A DNA stretch of 64,000 nucleotides from Clostridium thermosuccinogenes (GTDB taxonomy: Bacteria; Bacillota; Clostridia; Acetivibrionales; DSM-5807): NCBI RefSeq assembly GCF_002896855.1, contig NZ_CP021850.1, positions 2,629,665 to 2,693,664 on the forward strand, given 5' to 3'. Below the pieces are notes generated by a model. The model worked only from the letters and a program-made list of their open reading frames with translations, made no database searches and was not told where the DNA came from. This document shows positions 52,039-62,447 of the stretch, one piece after another (the first letter of the stretch is position 1; the number at the start of each line of letters is the position of its first letter). A program made the position numbers and the translations under genes.

Positions 52039-53247
52039 TTAAACAGTTACGGTGGTGTTACGCATCTCCTTAGCTTTATACAAAGCCATATCCGCAGCCC
52101 TTATAAAACCCTCCAGTGAAGGCTCCAGAGAAGGAAAAGCCGTATTAACCCCCATGCTGATTGTAACCCAACGGGAAGCCGCGGAATGTTCATGGGGTAT
52201 GGAAAGCTCTTCCACCTTTTTTCTCATCCGCTCTGAAAGCAAATAGGCTTCCTCCTTTTCAATGCCGGGCAGCAGTACTCCAAACTCTTCTCCTCCGTAC
52301 CTGGCAACAAAATCTGTAGGACGCTCCAGGCAGCTCGACAAAGCTTCTGCTATCCTTCTTATACATACATCTCCGGCCTGATGTCCATAATTATCATTAT
52401 ATGCCTTGAAAAAATCCACATCCACTATAATCAGAGACAGTGGCATAGAATAGCGCTTGCACCTGTTCCACTCTGCCTCTATTGCCTTGTCAAAGGCGAA
52501 ACGGTTGAAAACTCTGGTTAAGCTATCTGTTTGCGAAAGTATATCCAGCTTATGGTTTGCCTCCTCCAATTCCTTGTTCACCCGTTTTAACTCTTCGTTC
52601 TTTTCCTGTATTATCTTTCTGTTTTTAAAGTCCTCAATCTGCTTTTTATATCTCATGTATGATATAGCCAAAGATATCATTAAAAAGGTACTGCTGTTCA
52701 AATTATTGGCATACTGTACATAGTTGGATTTTTGAAAGCGGAGCATAAAAGCCATAAATATTATGTGAACCGGAAGATAGATAAGCAACATAGTTACAGG
52801 TTTGTAGTAAGGAATTACCGAAACAGCCACAGTGGCCATTATATATACAATGACCTACCCATATGTCAGCTGATCCAGCACCGATATCAACGCGCACCAT
52901 ATCAGGATATAAATGGTAAAAGCCACAAAAACCACCCGTATGACTTTTGCATGCTTAGAGATGTTTGCGCCTAATCTGCTAAATACCACCAAAAACACTA
53001 TCATTGTCACAAGTAAGAGTATATACATGATACCATAGTAAATGCCAGGTTTTTCGAATACGCTCCCTTTTTTGAAAATGCAATAAGCCGTTATCACCAT
53101 CATTTCAATAATGATGGAAGTTATAAGTGTAACCTTCGCCCTGGCCAGATTAATTTTATCGATTTCCTGTTCAAATTCTTCTTTATGTTTATCCTGAACC
53201 GATAATATCAAAAATTCTTTAATCCAATTTATAATATCTATTTTCAT
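52039..53247 (-). pseudogene. Membrane diguanylate cyclase interrupted by an in-frame TAG
   Basis: One frame of about 402 sense codons: N-terminal membrane region of about six helices, a coiled coil (QEKNEELKRVNKELEEANHKLD) and a GGDEF domain (RYGGEEFGVLLPG) that would make cyclic di-GMP. A TAG at 52855-52857 falls at the fourth helix (LTYG-stop-VIVYIMATV). The second half has its own ATG (52839), 15 nt later and in the same frame. Either a recent nonsense mutation, a split gene using re-initiation, or amber readthrough. The 3' half alone has two membrane helices and an intact GGEEF site. Confidence 0.85.
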
Positions 53248-53726
53248 TATACAACACCTGTTTCCGGCTTCATTTTCTCTAAGCATGCCATATGCAAGGC
53301 AGCAACGTACTAAATGATGAATTCAGCCGTTGTAATCCAAGTAGCTCATCGTACCTTCCTTTACATCCCTTTTTGAAAAACAGCCTGCCAGCAAAGAAGA
53401 GTACAAGCCTAGGACACAAAATCATAATATCACAATTTTGTTTACTTTTACATAATTTTACGTCAAATTATAATATAAATTATTGGCTTAAAAGCAAAAT
53501 AGCCACATCTAATATGGGTTAACCTGCAAAATTTGATAGATGCGATATGTATAATGAAAACGCTATTCATGTTTTTCGCGCTGACATAACAAGTCAGATC
53601 CATTGCAGAATTATACAAAAAATATTCCCAAAAAACTATATTCGCCTGTAATAAATACAGGCGAATATCTGCATATAAGGCATATAATCTCCAAAATTGA
53701 AAGTTATTTATGTTTTGCCGATCCTG
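53248..53726. other. Intergenic region between GGDEF gene and ABC permease
   Basis: AT-rich, with the terminator at 53638-53668. No gene was seen. Confidence 0.5.
53638..53668 (-). terminator. Terminator of the FtsX-type ABC operon
   Basis: ATATTCGCCTGTA pairs perfectly (13 bp) with TACAGGCGAATAT around loop ATAAA, followed on the minus strand by AGTTTTTT. Confidence 0.9.
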
Positions 53727-56348
53727 CTATAGATTTTCATTTTTCAAGGCGTCCAGAATATTCTCCCTGCCTATCTTTCTCATAGAATAAATCATGCTGG
53801 AAAATACCACCAGGAATACACACGCTATGCTGATCAGTATGCCTTGTGTAGGCAGATAGAAGGCCATATCGACGCCCTCATTTACGCTTTGATATATCAG
53901 GTACGTAAGGAATATGGATACCGGCAGTCCGTAAATCAGTGCTTTCAGTCCGTAAAATATGCATTCGAAATTCATCATCCGCCTGAAACTCCTATCGGTC
54001 ATGCCCACTGACTTCAACATGGCAAATTCCCTTCTCCTCAGGTTGACATTGGTGGATATGGTATTGAACACATTAGCTATGGTTATGAGGGATATCAGTA
54101 TGATGAACCCATAGGAGAAAACCGACAGTATGGTGATGAGGTTCCGGTTGTCCTGCAGCATTTCAGCAACATTGTATATGTCCGTAGAACTAAGGCCTGC
54201 ATCACTAAGTATCTTCTTCATATCCTCCTCTGCTTTGAAAGGTTTGTCGGAACTGAAACACATATAACCATTCCACTCCGGCTCAATATCAGCAAACAAG
54301 GACTTCTCCGCACCGGTATCAATGATAATCAGCACGGTATCTTTGTAAGCATAATCTTGTATACCGAAAGGAGCTTTGTCCGCCACAGCTGCTATTGCAA
54401 TATCTGTTCTTCTCCTGTTCCCTTTTCCGTCGCTGTCACCATAGCCCACTGATAATGATAAGGTTTCAGGCTTATGCTCATCAAAAATGCTGGTATTCCT
54501 GTATTTTTGCATGTTTTGGTCGAAGAAATGCTGTTTGTCTACAAGAATTCCTGCCGGTGAAGCAGGGTTTTCAAACAGGGACTCCTCCAGACCCAACTCC
54601 CGCACATAATCGGTAAATGTATCATGGTCCACGCTGTATAAATCTACATGTACAAGAGCATCCTGCCCCTCAGATATATGACCCTGGCTCACCTTTTCCT
54701 CATACCAGGCTCCCTGCACCTGTTCTTTTTGGACTTTCACATCACAGTAAGTGTATCTTACCAACGCACCTTCCTTCACACTGTCCAAACTGAGGATATC
54801 ATTAAAGGCACTGATTGTGGAATCCTTCAGACTTTTACTGTCTATACTATATAGAAGATCATATTTTTGATTCTCATAGACATTCATGACGCTGTCCCTT
54901 AAATACATGGAAAAGGCAGAAACCGACACAAACAGAACCACGCTTATAAACAGCGATATTACCGTGCTTCTATAGCGCCGGCGGTTCCTCTTCATATTTT
55001 TCATCCCCAGGTCGCCCTCAATTTTAAAAATCTTTCGGGTAAGCCGGGAGGTTTTTACCTGTTTTCCTGTCAGTTTAATTTCCGTGGTCTGCCGTATGGC
55101 ATCCATAGCCGATACCCTGGCCGCACGCCGGGCAGGAATATAGGCAGATATTAAAATAGTAATAAGAGCTACCAAAGCAGCTACTACAATTGATAAAGGT
55201 GATACCGAAAGTCTTAATGAAACAGGGATATTGGTCGTTATCATGCTGGCAAAAAGATCTCCCACAAAGTAGAGGGTAACTCCTATGCCCAGAATTCCCG
55301 ACATCACCCCCAAAGGTATCCCTATGACAGCAATTGCCAAAGCCTCAAAAAAAACCGAATGCTTGATCTGCCGTGAGGTGGCGCCGGCACAGGAAAGCAG
55401 TCCGAACTGCTTTTTGCGTTCGCTGACCGAAATGGAAAAGGAGTTGTATATCAGAGCTATCGATCCCACCATTATCAATACTATAAGAATAGCTCCAAGC
55501 CTGAGCAATACGGTATTAAAATTGTCAATATTGCTGACTCCCATAAATCTGAGCAACTCACTGTTGTAATCCAAGCCATTTTCCCCGATGTCTTGCAGGC
55601 TGTCGGCAATATCATAGATTTTGCGGGGATTTTTGGCTTTAAAATATATGTCAAGATCATCATCATCCGTCAATTCCTGCGGATTCAGCTTTGTTAATAT
55701 GGTATATCCCGGTGCAAAGTAGTTCTCCAATCTGTAGGAAAGCCTTTTGCACACCCCAACCACCGTGAACGTTCTGGTTTCTTTTACCACAAGCTTTTCT
55801 AGCACTTCTCCATCCTCGCTGACGGCATAAGTGTTTTTCTGCCCCAGGACTATTCCGTCCCCCATGACACGATCACCCACATCAAGGGTCAGTGTATCCC
55901 CTATCTTGTATTGAACTCCGCCATTTCCCGATATATGGTCGGAAATCAAAATTTCCTTTTCATTCTCCGGCAGCCTCCCTTCTGTCAAATGCACCGGAAG
56001 GGTTTTAAAGGCTTTATCGTCCAATTCCATGATGTACAAATAGGGTTTGTATTCATTTATGCTGCCTTTCAATAATGCGTATCCTGAGTTTTTGACTACG
56101 GCTGCATCCTTTATGTCATCTCTCTTGCTGATAGCTTCGATGCCTTTACTGCTTACATCATAGGCAACCGCATGCCAGTCGCCCTCTTCCGCAATTGTGA
56201 ATTTGATGGCGTAATTCTGAGCGCTGGATATAAGAGTTGTTACGGCGGTTATCATGGCAGCGGACAGTATGACACCGATGATGGTGACAATGGTGCGGGT
56301 TTTATTCATTATCAACCATTTCAATGTAACTTTATTTACTATATTCAT
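53727..56348 (-). CDS. FtsX-type ABC transporter permease
   Basis: 873 residues with two FtsX core domains (VLLRLGAILIVLIMVGSIALIYNSFSISVSERKKQFGLLSCAGATSRQIKHS and SYGFIILISLITIANVFNTISTNVNLRRREFAMLKSVGMTDRSF), an N-terminal helix and two large extracellular domains (about 45-270 and 490-730). Large extracellular parts fit sensing or handling of peptides or envelope components. Overlaps the ATPase stop by 4 nt and has GAGGTG before the ATG. Confidence 0.92.
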   Translation of the reverse strand: MNIVNKVTLKWLIMNKTRTIVTIIGVILSAAMITAVTTLISSAQNYAIKFTIAEEGDWHAVAYDVSSKGIEAISKRDDIKDAAVVKNSGYALLKGSINEYKPYLYIMELDDKAFKTLPVHLTEGRLPENEKEILISDHISGNGGVQYKIGDTLTLDVGDRVMGDGIVLGQKNTYAVSEDGEVLEKLVVKETRTFTVVGVCKRLSYRLENYFAPGYTILTKLNPQELTDDDDLDIYFKAKNPRKIYDIADSLQDIGENGLDYNSELLRFMGVSNIDNFNTVLLRLGAILIVLIMVGSIALIYNSFSISVSERKKQFGLLSCAGATSRQIKHSVFFEALAIAVIGIPLGVMSGILGIGVTLYFVGDLFASMITTNIPVSLRLSVSPLSIVVAALVALITILISAYIPARRAARVSAMDAIRQTTEIKLTGKQVKTSRLTRKIFKIEGDLGMKNMKRNRRRYRSTVISLFISVVLFVSVSAFSMYLRDSVMNVYENQKYDLLYSIDSKSLKDSTISAFNDILSLDSVKEGALVRYTYCDVKVQKEQVQGAWYEEKVSQGHISEGQDALVHVDLYSVDHDTFTDYVRELGLEESLFENPASPAGILVDKQHFFDQNMQKYRNTSIFDEHKPETLSLSVGYGDSDGKGNRRRTDIAIAAVADKAPFGIQDYAYKDTVLIIIDTGAEKSLFADIEPEWNGYMCFSSDKPFKAEEDMKKILSDAGLSSTDIYNVAEMLQDNRNLITILSVFSYGFIILISLITIANVFNTISTNVNLRRREFAMLKSVGMTDRSFRRMMNFECIFYGLKALIYGLPVSIFLTYLIYQSVNEGVDMAFYLPTQGILISIACVFLVVFSSMIYSMRKIGRENILDALKNENL

Positions 56349-57028
56349 CTCCGGATCACCTCATCCTTTGCAATAGCCCCATCTTCTATGCTGATTATTC
56401 TGTCTGCCTGAAGGGCTATTTTTTCATCATGGGTTATTACGATTAAAGTCTGGTTGTACTTCCGATTGTAAAGCTTGAGCAGGGAGATGATCTCTTCACT
56501 GTTTTTGCTGTCCAGATTCCCCGTGGGTTCATCCGCAAGAACCAAGGCGGGATTGTTAATAAGAGCCCGGCCTATGGAAGCTCTCTGCTGCTGCCCTCCG
56601 GAGAGCTGGTTGGGCAGATGGTGCGCCCGTTCCTTCAAGCCTAAGGTTGTAAGCAGCTCCTGCAGCCTGTTTTTGTCCTCTTTCCTGCCATCCAACAGCA
56701 AAGGCAGCGTTATATTCTCCTCCACATTAAGGACTGGAATGAGGTTATAAAACTGATAAATCAATCCGATCTGCCTGCGCCTGAAAATTGCCAGTCTTGA
56801 TGAATCCAGGCTGTAGATATCCGTTCCGTCGATGTAGACCTTTCCCGATGTCGGAGTATCAACTCCTCCCAATATATGCAGCAGCGTCGACTTTCCGGAA
56901 CCGGAAGGGCCGATGACCGCCACGAACTCCCCTTTTTCCACCGAAAAGGAGACATTGTTCAGCGCTGTCACCGCCGTATCCCCTTTTCCATATATCTTTG
57001 TCAGATTTTTAACTTGCAATATTGTCAT
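56345..57028 (-). CDS. ABC transporter ATP-binding protein (MacB/LolD/BceA type)
   Basis: 227 residues: [49 protein letters not shown] and [15 protein letters not shown] is typical of the MacB/LolD family. The start [14 protein letters not shown] follows GGAGGTG. Coupled to the FtsX permease downstream. The upstream sensor kinase and regulator probably control it. Confidence 0.94.
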   Translation of the reverse strand: MTILQVKNLTKIYGKGDTAVTALNNVSFSVEKGEFVAVIGPSGSGKSTLLHILGGVDTPTSGKVYIDGTDIYSLDSSRLAIFRRRQIGLIYQFYNLIPVLNVEENITLPLLLDGRKEDKNRLQELLTTLGLKERAHHLPNQLSGGQQQRASIGRALINNPALVLADEPTGNLDSKNSEEIISLLKLYNRKYNQTLIVITHDEKIALQADRIISIEDGAIAKDEVIRR

Positions 57029-57476
57029 AAAGCACCTCCAAATTTGTTTCATCCAAAACTCAAAAACCGGATTTTTATTCCATATTTTCACTGGTAGCAA
57101 GTCCGGCGACAATATTTTTACACCGGCATCTCCAAGTGTAGGTCCAAATATCAAGGGTGAGCCACATGCAAAAGGCAAGGCAACGGATTTGGTCCTGTAA
57201 TTTGCCTTATCCTCTGCTATAGCAAATATCTATTAACTTATCTCCATTATCACCCACGATTTCTCATACCTTCAAAGCACTGCCAATAGTGAAAATAACA
57301 TACTTATTTTCGTCTTAAGCATTCAAATTAAACACAGTTAAAGGCGAAAACCACAAAGATTGTACCATGTAAGTATCCGGTTTTTTGCGCATCTTTAATA
57401 ATACAAGGGTAATTGTACTAGATGAAAATGACAATCCGGTGACTATTTTTGTGACAATTTAGTCACTTAAGGCTTG
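57029..57476. other. Promoter region of the ABC operon
   Basis: It holds a perfect dyad GTGAC-AATTTA-GTCAC (57451-57466) near the histidine kinase stop, with a further GTGAC half-site just upstream (57439). This could be a response regulator site, though it lies about 420 nt before the ATPase gene. Confidence 0.4.
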
Positions 57477-58481
57477 CTATATTACGGATTTGTATAATCG
57501 AATAAAAAAAGTGCTTCCCTGTCCAGGCTTGCTTTCCACCGTAATATCTCCCTGCTGATTGCGGATGATGCTCAGCGACATGGCTAGTCCGATTCCAACA
57601 CTGTCAGGAGATGCGTTTTTGCCTCGGTAAAAACGCGTGAATATATGGGGTAAATCCTCTTTGCTGATGCCGGGACCGTTGTCGGCTATTTTTATTTCCG
57701 AATAAAGAGGGTTGTCCTGTATTGAAATATCAATTCTGCCCCCTTCGGGAGTATGCTCTATGCAGTTCTTTAAAATGTTAATCAGCGCTTCTGCAGTCCA
57801 CTGCAGATCGCATTTGATTACCCTGTCTTCTCCCGTTATGGAATATGAAATATCCTTTATTTCCATGGAAATTAAAAGGGGACTCAAAGCCTTTTCTATA
57901 AGTGTGCGGGCGGAGATTTCCCGGGGATTCATTTCCAGCACGCCTGCATCCAGCTTGGACATTTTTAACAGGGAGGAAACCAGCCATTCGATCCTCTCCA
58001 ATTGGGCATGTATATGGGACGTAAACTCCCGGCGTTTTTCCTCCGGCAGCTTTTCATCCCTCAGTAGATCAGCCATCACCATCATGGAAGTGAGAGGTGT
58101 TTTCAACTGGTGGGATATATCAGCCATCTGGGATGACAAAAGGAGCTTCTCCTTCTTTAACTGTTCATTATATTGGGAGAGCATCAAAGTTACCTTGTAG
58201 ATCTCGCTTTTCAGTATGCTCAATTCCCCTTCCCTGTTATCCCGAATGTCCAAGGAATATTCTCCGGCGCTGATCCTCCTAAGATACTGCGATAATTTTG
58301 CAATATGCCTATAACGCCATGCAGTAAACAGAAAAAATACCAGGCACAGCAAAAAAACCGAAAGCAGCACAAAAAAGCCTGTTATTACGCCAGCCACAAA
58401 GCCTCCGGCAATCAGAATTGCAGATATGATTGAAACACTAACGAGCAATATTCTTATTTCACCGTTGCGAAAAAAAGCCAT
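57477..58481 (-). CDS. Intramembrane-sensing histidine kinase (BceS-like)
   Basis: 334 residues. Two N-terminal helices with almost no extracellular loop (RILLVSVSIISAILIAGGFV and ITGFFVLLSVFLLCLVFFL), a HAMP-like linker (LRRISAGEYSLDI), H box MADISHQLKTPLTSMM, N box ALINILKNCIEH and G boxes ADNGPGISKEDL and GIGLAMSLSI. Kinases of this topology sense through a partner ABC transporter, such as the one downstream. GGAG precedes the ATG, 12 nt after the regulator stop. Confidence 0.93.
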   Translation of the reverse strand: MAFFRNGEIRILLVSVSIISAILIAGGFVAGVITGFFVLLSVFLLCLVFFLFTAWRYRHIAKLSQYLRRISAGEYSLDIRDNREGELSILKSEIYKVTLMLSQYNEQLKKEKLLLSSQMADISHQLKTPLTSMMVMADLLRDEKLPEEKRREFTSHIHAQLERIEWLVSSLLKMSKLDAGVLEMNPREISARTLIEKALSPLLISMEIKDISYSITGEDRVIKCDLQWTAEALINILKNCIEHTPEGGRIDISIQDNPLYSEIKIADNGPGISKEDLPHIFTRFYRGKNASPDSVGIGLAMSLSIIRNQQGDITVESKPGQGSTFFIRLYKSVI

Positions 58482-58493
58482 ATGCTTCTTCTC

Positions 58494-59207
58494 CTATATC
58501 TGATATCCCAGTCCTCTCACGGTTTTTATGATGGTAGGGTTCTGGGGATCGTCCTCTATTTTCTCCCTCAACCTTTTTATATATACAGTGAGGGTATTGT
58601 CATTCACAAAATCCCCCGAAACATCCCATATGCTTTCGATGAGCTGGTTTCGGGTCACTATGCGTCCTTCATTGTTGATCAGGATGAGCAAAAGGCGGTA
58701 TTCCAGCGCCGTCAAAAATACATCGTTTCCGTTTTTCCTGACTTTCCCCTCAGCAATATTTACAGTTACATTTCCATAATGCAGAACCGTGCCATCCTCG
58801 GCAGATTTATGAGTTCTTCTGAGGACGCTGCGGATTCGGGACTGAAGTTCCCTTATCCTGAAAGGCTTTGTGATGTAGTCGTCTGCCCCTATGTCCAAGC
58901 CCATGACCACACTGCCCTCATCATCCCTGGCAGTCAGGAATATTACAGGAGTGTCCCCCTTCATCTTTAACTTTCTGCATATATCAAAGCCATTTCCATC
59001 AGGAAGCGCTATATCCAAAAGTGCAAAATCAAAATCCGTAACAGATATTTTCTCCAGGGCAGATGCCATATCATAGCATATAGTAACCTCAAAGCCCTCC
59101 TGAGCCAACGAATATTCAAGGCCAAGGGCTATTGTTTTATCATCCTCAACCAGCAGCAGCCGTATTTTCTTATCCGTACCTTTTGAGCTTACATCAACCG
59201 AGCTCAT
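58494..59207 (-). CDS. OmpR family response regulator
   Basis: 237 residues: receiver domain (LLVEDDKTIALGLEYSL, phospho-Asp in DFALLDIALPDGNG, Lys in DYITKPFRI) and OmpR winged helix (VFLTALEYRLLLILINNEGRIVTRNQLIESIW...DNTLTVYIKRLREKI). The start MSSVDVSS follows GAGGG by 9 nt. The ATG three codons upstream abuts it. First gene of a two-component operon paired with the ABC exporter. Confidence 0.95.
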   Translation of the reverse strand: MSSVDVSSKGTDKKIRLLLVEDDKTIALGLEYSLAQEGFEVTICYDMASALEKISVTDFDFALLDIALPDGNGFDICRKLKMKGDTPVIFLTARDDEGSVVMGLDIGADDYITKPFRIRELQSRIRSVLRRTHKSAEDGTVLHYGNVTVNIAEGKVRKNGNDVFLTALEYRLLLILINNEGRIVTRNQLIESIWDVSGDFVNDNTLTVYIKRLREKIEDDPQNPTIIKTVRGLGYQI

Positions 59208-59541
59208 AAAGTTCATCCCTCATTTATAGTTTTTGTTTTATTATATCACAACTTTTTCATATATCCGGACAATATCATGAAATGCTGTCACAAAGCAGGT
59301 AATAAATTTATATCACCTGTTTTTCATATTTTAACAAACAAGACAGATAAAATTAAATTTCAAATAGGCAAAGGACGGTGTCAAGCAATGCCTGCGGACT
59401 TGTGCCCATATAAAGGGAGTTAATTTGAAATCTCTTCATCATCTCATCTGCAAAATATCCGGGTACATTTGTAAAAATTCGTGTAAACAAGTATGAGCCA
59501 TATCACCATTGGTGATACGGCTCATATTAAAACTGACAGGT
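59208..59541. other. Intergenic region upstream of the response regulator
   Basis: It holds the hairpin at 59493-59526. No gene was seen. Confidence 0.5.
59493..59526 (-). terminator. Terminator of the DUF1846 gene
   Basis: ATGAGCC and GGCTCAT, with ATCACC and GGTGAT inside, form a long stem. The following sequence is only moderately T-rich. Confidence 0.65.
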
Positions 59542-61026
59542 TTATTTATGATAAAGCTTCTTCGATTGATATTGCGGCTCGCATGTCAGATTGACACCTA
59601 GCTTCTGAAACACATTTTCATCAACCCGGGACAGTATTACGGTTGAATGCGCCTCGCATCCCCGCAGCTTTGAAAGCTGCTGTATGGCCAGCGCTGCCGT
59701 AGGATTGGTGGTGGCACAGATGGCCAGTGCTATCAGTATTTCGTCGGTATGCAGCCGTGGGTTGCGGTTGCCCATATGCTTTACTTTTAAGGCTTGGATA
59801 GGTTCAATTACGATAGGTGAAATCAGATCCATATCATGATTGATACCCCCCAATTCTTTCAACGCGTTCAATAGCAAAGCCGCTGAAGCACCCAGCAAGG
59901 AAGAGGTTTTTCCTGTAACTATGCGTCCATCATTCAGTTGAAGGGCTACAGCAGGACCTCCTGTAGCTTCAGCACGCTTTAATGCGGCATCCACAACCGG
60001 CCGGTCTTTCGGTGATACACCTAACTTTTTCATCAAAAGCTCCAGTTTGTATACTTCTGCTTTTTCTGCCATGCCTTGAAGCTGTGCACATCTGGTATTG
60101 TAGTACCTGCGAATGACTTCCTGCTCCGATGCTCTGCATACAGCCTCATCGTCAGTAATACAATATCCGGCCATGTTCACGCCCATATCGGTAGGACTTT
60201 GATAGGGCGATTTGCCTGCTATCCTATCAAAAATGGCGTTCAATACGGGAAAAACCTCAATATCCCTGTTATAGTTGACGCTCGTAGTGCCATAAGCATC
60301 AAGATGAAAAGGGTCAATCATATTAACGTCATCCAAGTCGGTGGTAGCTGCCTCATAAGCGATATTGACCGGATGCTTCAATGGAAGGTTCCATATGGGG
60401 AAAGTCTCAAACTTAGCATAACCAGCCTTTATACCGCGTACGTGGTCATGATAAAGCTGTGAGAGGCATGTTGCCATTTTACCGCTTCCCGGTCCTGGAG
60501 CAGTAACCACAATAAGGGATCGGGTCGTCTCAATATACTCATTTTTCCCGTAACCATTTTCACTTACAATGAGTGGTATGTCAGAAGGATAGTCGGGTAT
60601 AGGATAATGCCTGTAAACCTTTATACCAAGGTCTTCAAGCCGCTTTTGGAACAAATCGGTCGAAACTTGCGGCCGGTAACGCGTGATAACAACGCTTCCC
60701 ACATATAGACCGATTTCACGGAATGCATCAATCAGGCGCATAGTTTCCTGATCATATGTAATTCCAAGATCTCCACGGCGCTTGCTTCTCTCTATGTCAT
60801 CAGCCGATATCGCAATCACAATCTCTACCTGGTCTTTGAGCTTTAGAAGCATTTTTACCTTGCTGTCCGGTTTAAAGCCAGGAAGCACACGCGAAGCGTG
60901 ATAATCGTCAAAAAGTTTTCCTCCAAACTCCAGATACAGCTTTCCTCCGAAGAAATCTATCCTTTCAAGAATTTTCTGAGATTGCAGGTGAAGATATTTG
61001 TCATTGTCAAATCCGATTTTTTGCAT
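59542..61026 (-). CDS. DUF1846 family protein
   Basis: 494 residues beginning [51 protein letters not shown] in segments, typical of the widespread Firmicute DUF1846 family. Further conserved parts are [22 protein letters not shown] (a P-loop-like glycine turn) and the C-terminal [32 protein letters not shown]. Structures are known but no accepted reaction. AGGAG precedes the ATG. Monocistronic. Confidence 0.92.
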   Translation of the reverse strand: MQKIGFDNDKYLHLQSQKILERIDFFGGKLYLEFGGKLFDDYHASRVLPGFKPDSKVKMLLKLKDQVEIVIAISADDIERSKRRGDLGITYDQETMRLIDAFREIGLYVGSVVITRYRPQVSTDLFQKRLEDLGIKVYRHYPIPDYPSDIPLIVSENGYGKNEYIETTRSLIVVTAPGPGSGKMATCLSQLYHDHVRGIKAGYAKFETFPIWNLPLKHPVNIAYEAATTDLDDVNMIDPFHLDAYGTTSVNYNRDIEVFPVLNAIFDRIAGKSPYQSPTDMGVNMAGYCITDDEAVCRASEQEVIRRYYNTRCAQLQGMAEKAEVYKLELLMKKLGVSPKDRPVVDAALKRAEATGGPAVALQLNDGRIVTGKTSSLLGASAALLLNALKELGGINHDMDLISPIVIEPIQALKVKHMGNRNPRLHTDEILIALAICATTNPTAALAIQQLSKLRGCEAHSTVILSRVDENVFQKLGVNLTCEPQYQSKKLYHK

Positions 61027-61389
61027 TTTATTTCTCCTATACAATGCATTATTAGTAGTTAGCTTCGATAAACTTATACAATATCATATAGGTCAAGTAG
61101 CACCTATACCTATTTATATTAACATAATACAGCTTTTATATAAATTCCTCTGCAAATAATAATACATAACAAAATCACTGTCAACCGTCTTTTCCATGTG
61201 TTGCAGAACTATTTCCATGCCATGCTTTGATTCCTTCACAATAATGCACGAAAATTAAATATCTTTGATTTGCGCAATAATTCCTTAATCAGAATTAATA
61301 CCATTTGTTACAAGGAAAAGTCAGCAGATTTCAGGCTTTGAAGCGGTTCTACGCAATTTAACAATGATTGACAATTTTAGTTTGCTTAG

Positions 61390-61404
61390 TTATAATGACT
61401 ATAA
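61390..61404. promoter_or_regulatory. PerR-like box 1
   Basis: TTATAATGACTATAA matches the PerR consensus TTATAATNATTATAA at 14 of 15 positions counting the free N. Upstream of rubrerythrin, a PerR target in Clostridia. Confidence 0.6.
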
Positions 61405-61426
61405 AGTGATAATGATTTTTGTCTAT

Positions 61427-61441
61427 TTATAATAATTATTG
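61427..61441. promoter_or_regulatory. PerR-like box 2
   Basis: TTATAATAATTATTG matches the consensus at 13 of 15, 37 nt downstream of box 1. Confidence 0.5.
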
Positions 61442-61759
61442 TTTTTATTATGAAGTATAAGAGAATTATAAAAACTAAAAAATCGTGATTTATTTAGCCT
61501 GCAAATAAAGGCTTGTATCCGTTAGTGAGAGTATTTATATCAGAGTTATATGATTGCTATCATTACAAATTTCAATCCACAGCTTGAAACTTGTTTTGAT
61601 TCAAGAGCATATTTCTTAGCTTGTAATACAGGCTTTTGATGTTATTGCTGAGTTTAATAAAAAACATATATGTTTTTATGGCTCTCATAATCCAGATTAT
61701 AGCATAATAAAACTGCTGTTTGGCATATGCTTATATTATTGTAATAAGTTAATTTGCTT

Positions 61760-61779
61760 ACTAAATAAACTTATTTAGT
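61760..61779. promoter_or_regulatory. Palindrome near the rubrerythrin start
   Basis: ACTAAATAA-AC-TTATTTAGT is perfect and lies about 50 nt before the ATG, a fit for an operator. Confidence 0.5.
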
Positions 61780-61828
61780 CATACAAATTAGTTTAATTAA
61801 TTTATTTTTAAGTAAAGGAGAGGTTGCT

Positions 61829-62371
61829 ATGGCTGATATCAAAGGCACAAAGACAGAAAAAAATCTCATGACCGCATTTGCGGGAGAGGCTCAGGCACGT
61901 ACCAAGTATACATATTATGCTTCTCAGGCTAAAAAAGAAGGCTATGAGCAGATAGCAGCAATTTTTATGGAAACAGCCGAAAACGAAAAGGAGCATGCCA
62001 AACTTTGGTTTAAACTGCTGCACGGAGGCTCCATAGGCACTACCGCAGAAAATTTGAAGGATGCCGCCGCCGGTGAAAATTATGAATGGACCGACATGTA
62101 TAAAACCTTTGCTGAAGAAGCTCGCGCTGAAGGTTTTAATGAAATAGCCGCCATGTTCGAAGGCGTGGCAAAAGTGGAAAAAGAGCATGAAGAACGCTAT
62201 TTGAAGCTGTTGGAAAACGTTCAAAACGGAAAGGTATTCCTTAAGGATGATACAGTGGTTTGGAAATGCAGGAACTGCGGACACATCCATGTTGGCAAAG
62301 CAGCTCCGGAGCTCTGCCCTGTGTGCAAGCATCCTAAGGCATTCTTTGAACTCAAAGCTGAAAATTATTAA
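61829..62371 (+). CDS. rbr: Rubrerythrin
   Basis: 180 residues: ferritin-like di-iron domain with ExxH sites ([29 protein letters not shown] and [15 protein letters not shown]) and a C-terminal rubredoxin domain ([30 protein letters not shown]; two CxxC pairs). It reduces hydrogen peroxide using electrons from rubredoxin-type donors. AAAGGAGAGG precedes the ATG, and a strong terminator follows. Confidence 0.97.
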   Translation: MADIKGTKTEKNLMTAFAGEAQARTKYTYYASQAKKEGYEQIAAIFMETAENEKEHAKLWFKLLHGGSIGTTAENLKDAAAGENYEWTDMYKTFAEEARAEGFNEIAAMFEGVAKVEKEHEERYLKLLENVQNGKVFLKDDTVVWKCRNCGHIHVGKAAPELCPVCKHPKAFFELKAENY

Positions 62372-62378
62372 TTTTAAG

Positions 62379-62415
62379 AAAAAACCTCCGGTTCACCACC
62401 GGAGGTTTTTATTTT
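62379..62415 (+). terminator. Terminator of rubrerythrin
   Basis: AAAAACCTCCGG pairs with CCGGAGGTTTTT, followed by ATTTTTT. It can also serve the converging minus-strand gene. Confidence 0.92.
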
Positions 62416-62447
62416 TTACTCGTTGGTAAAACTATCAGACTTGCCTT

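Larger units (their letters stand above)
61027..61828. other. Long intergenic region upstream of rubrerythrin
   Basis: AT-rich, no gene seen on either strand. It holds two PerR-like boxes (61390-61404 and 61427-61441) and a perfect dyad ACTAAATAA-AC-TTATTTAGT (61760-61779) about 50 nt before the rubrerythrin start. The wide spacing of the boxes from the gene is unexplained. Confidence 0.5.

Noticed and set aside
52855-52857. Pyrrolysine insertion at the GGDEF TAG
   Set aside because: No pyl genes are seen here and GGDEF proteins do not need pyrrolysine. A nonsense mutation or re-initiation is simpler.
61808-62332. 174-codon minus-strand frame
   Set aside because: It is the reverse-strand shadow of rubrerythrin, which has full family motifs.
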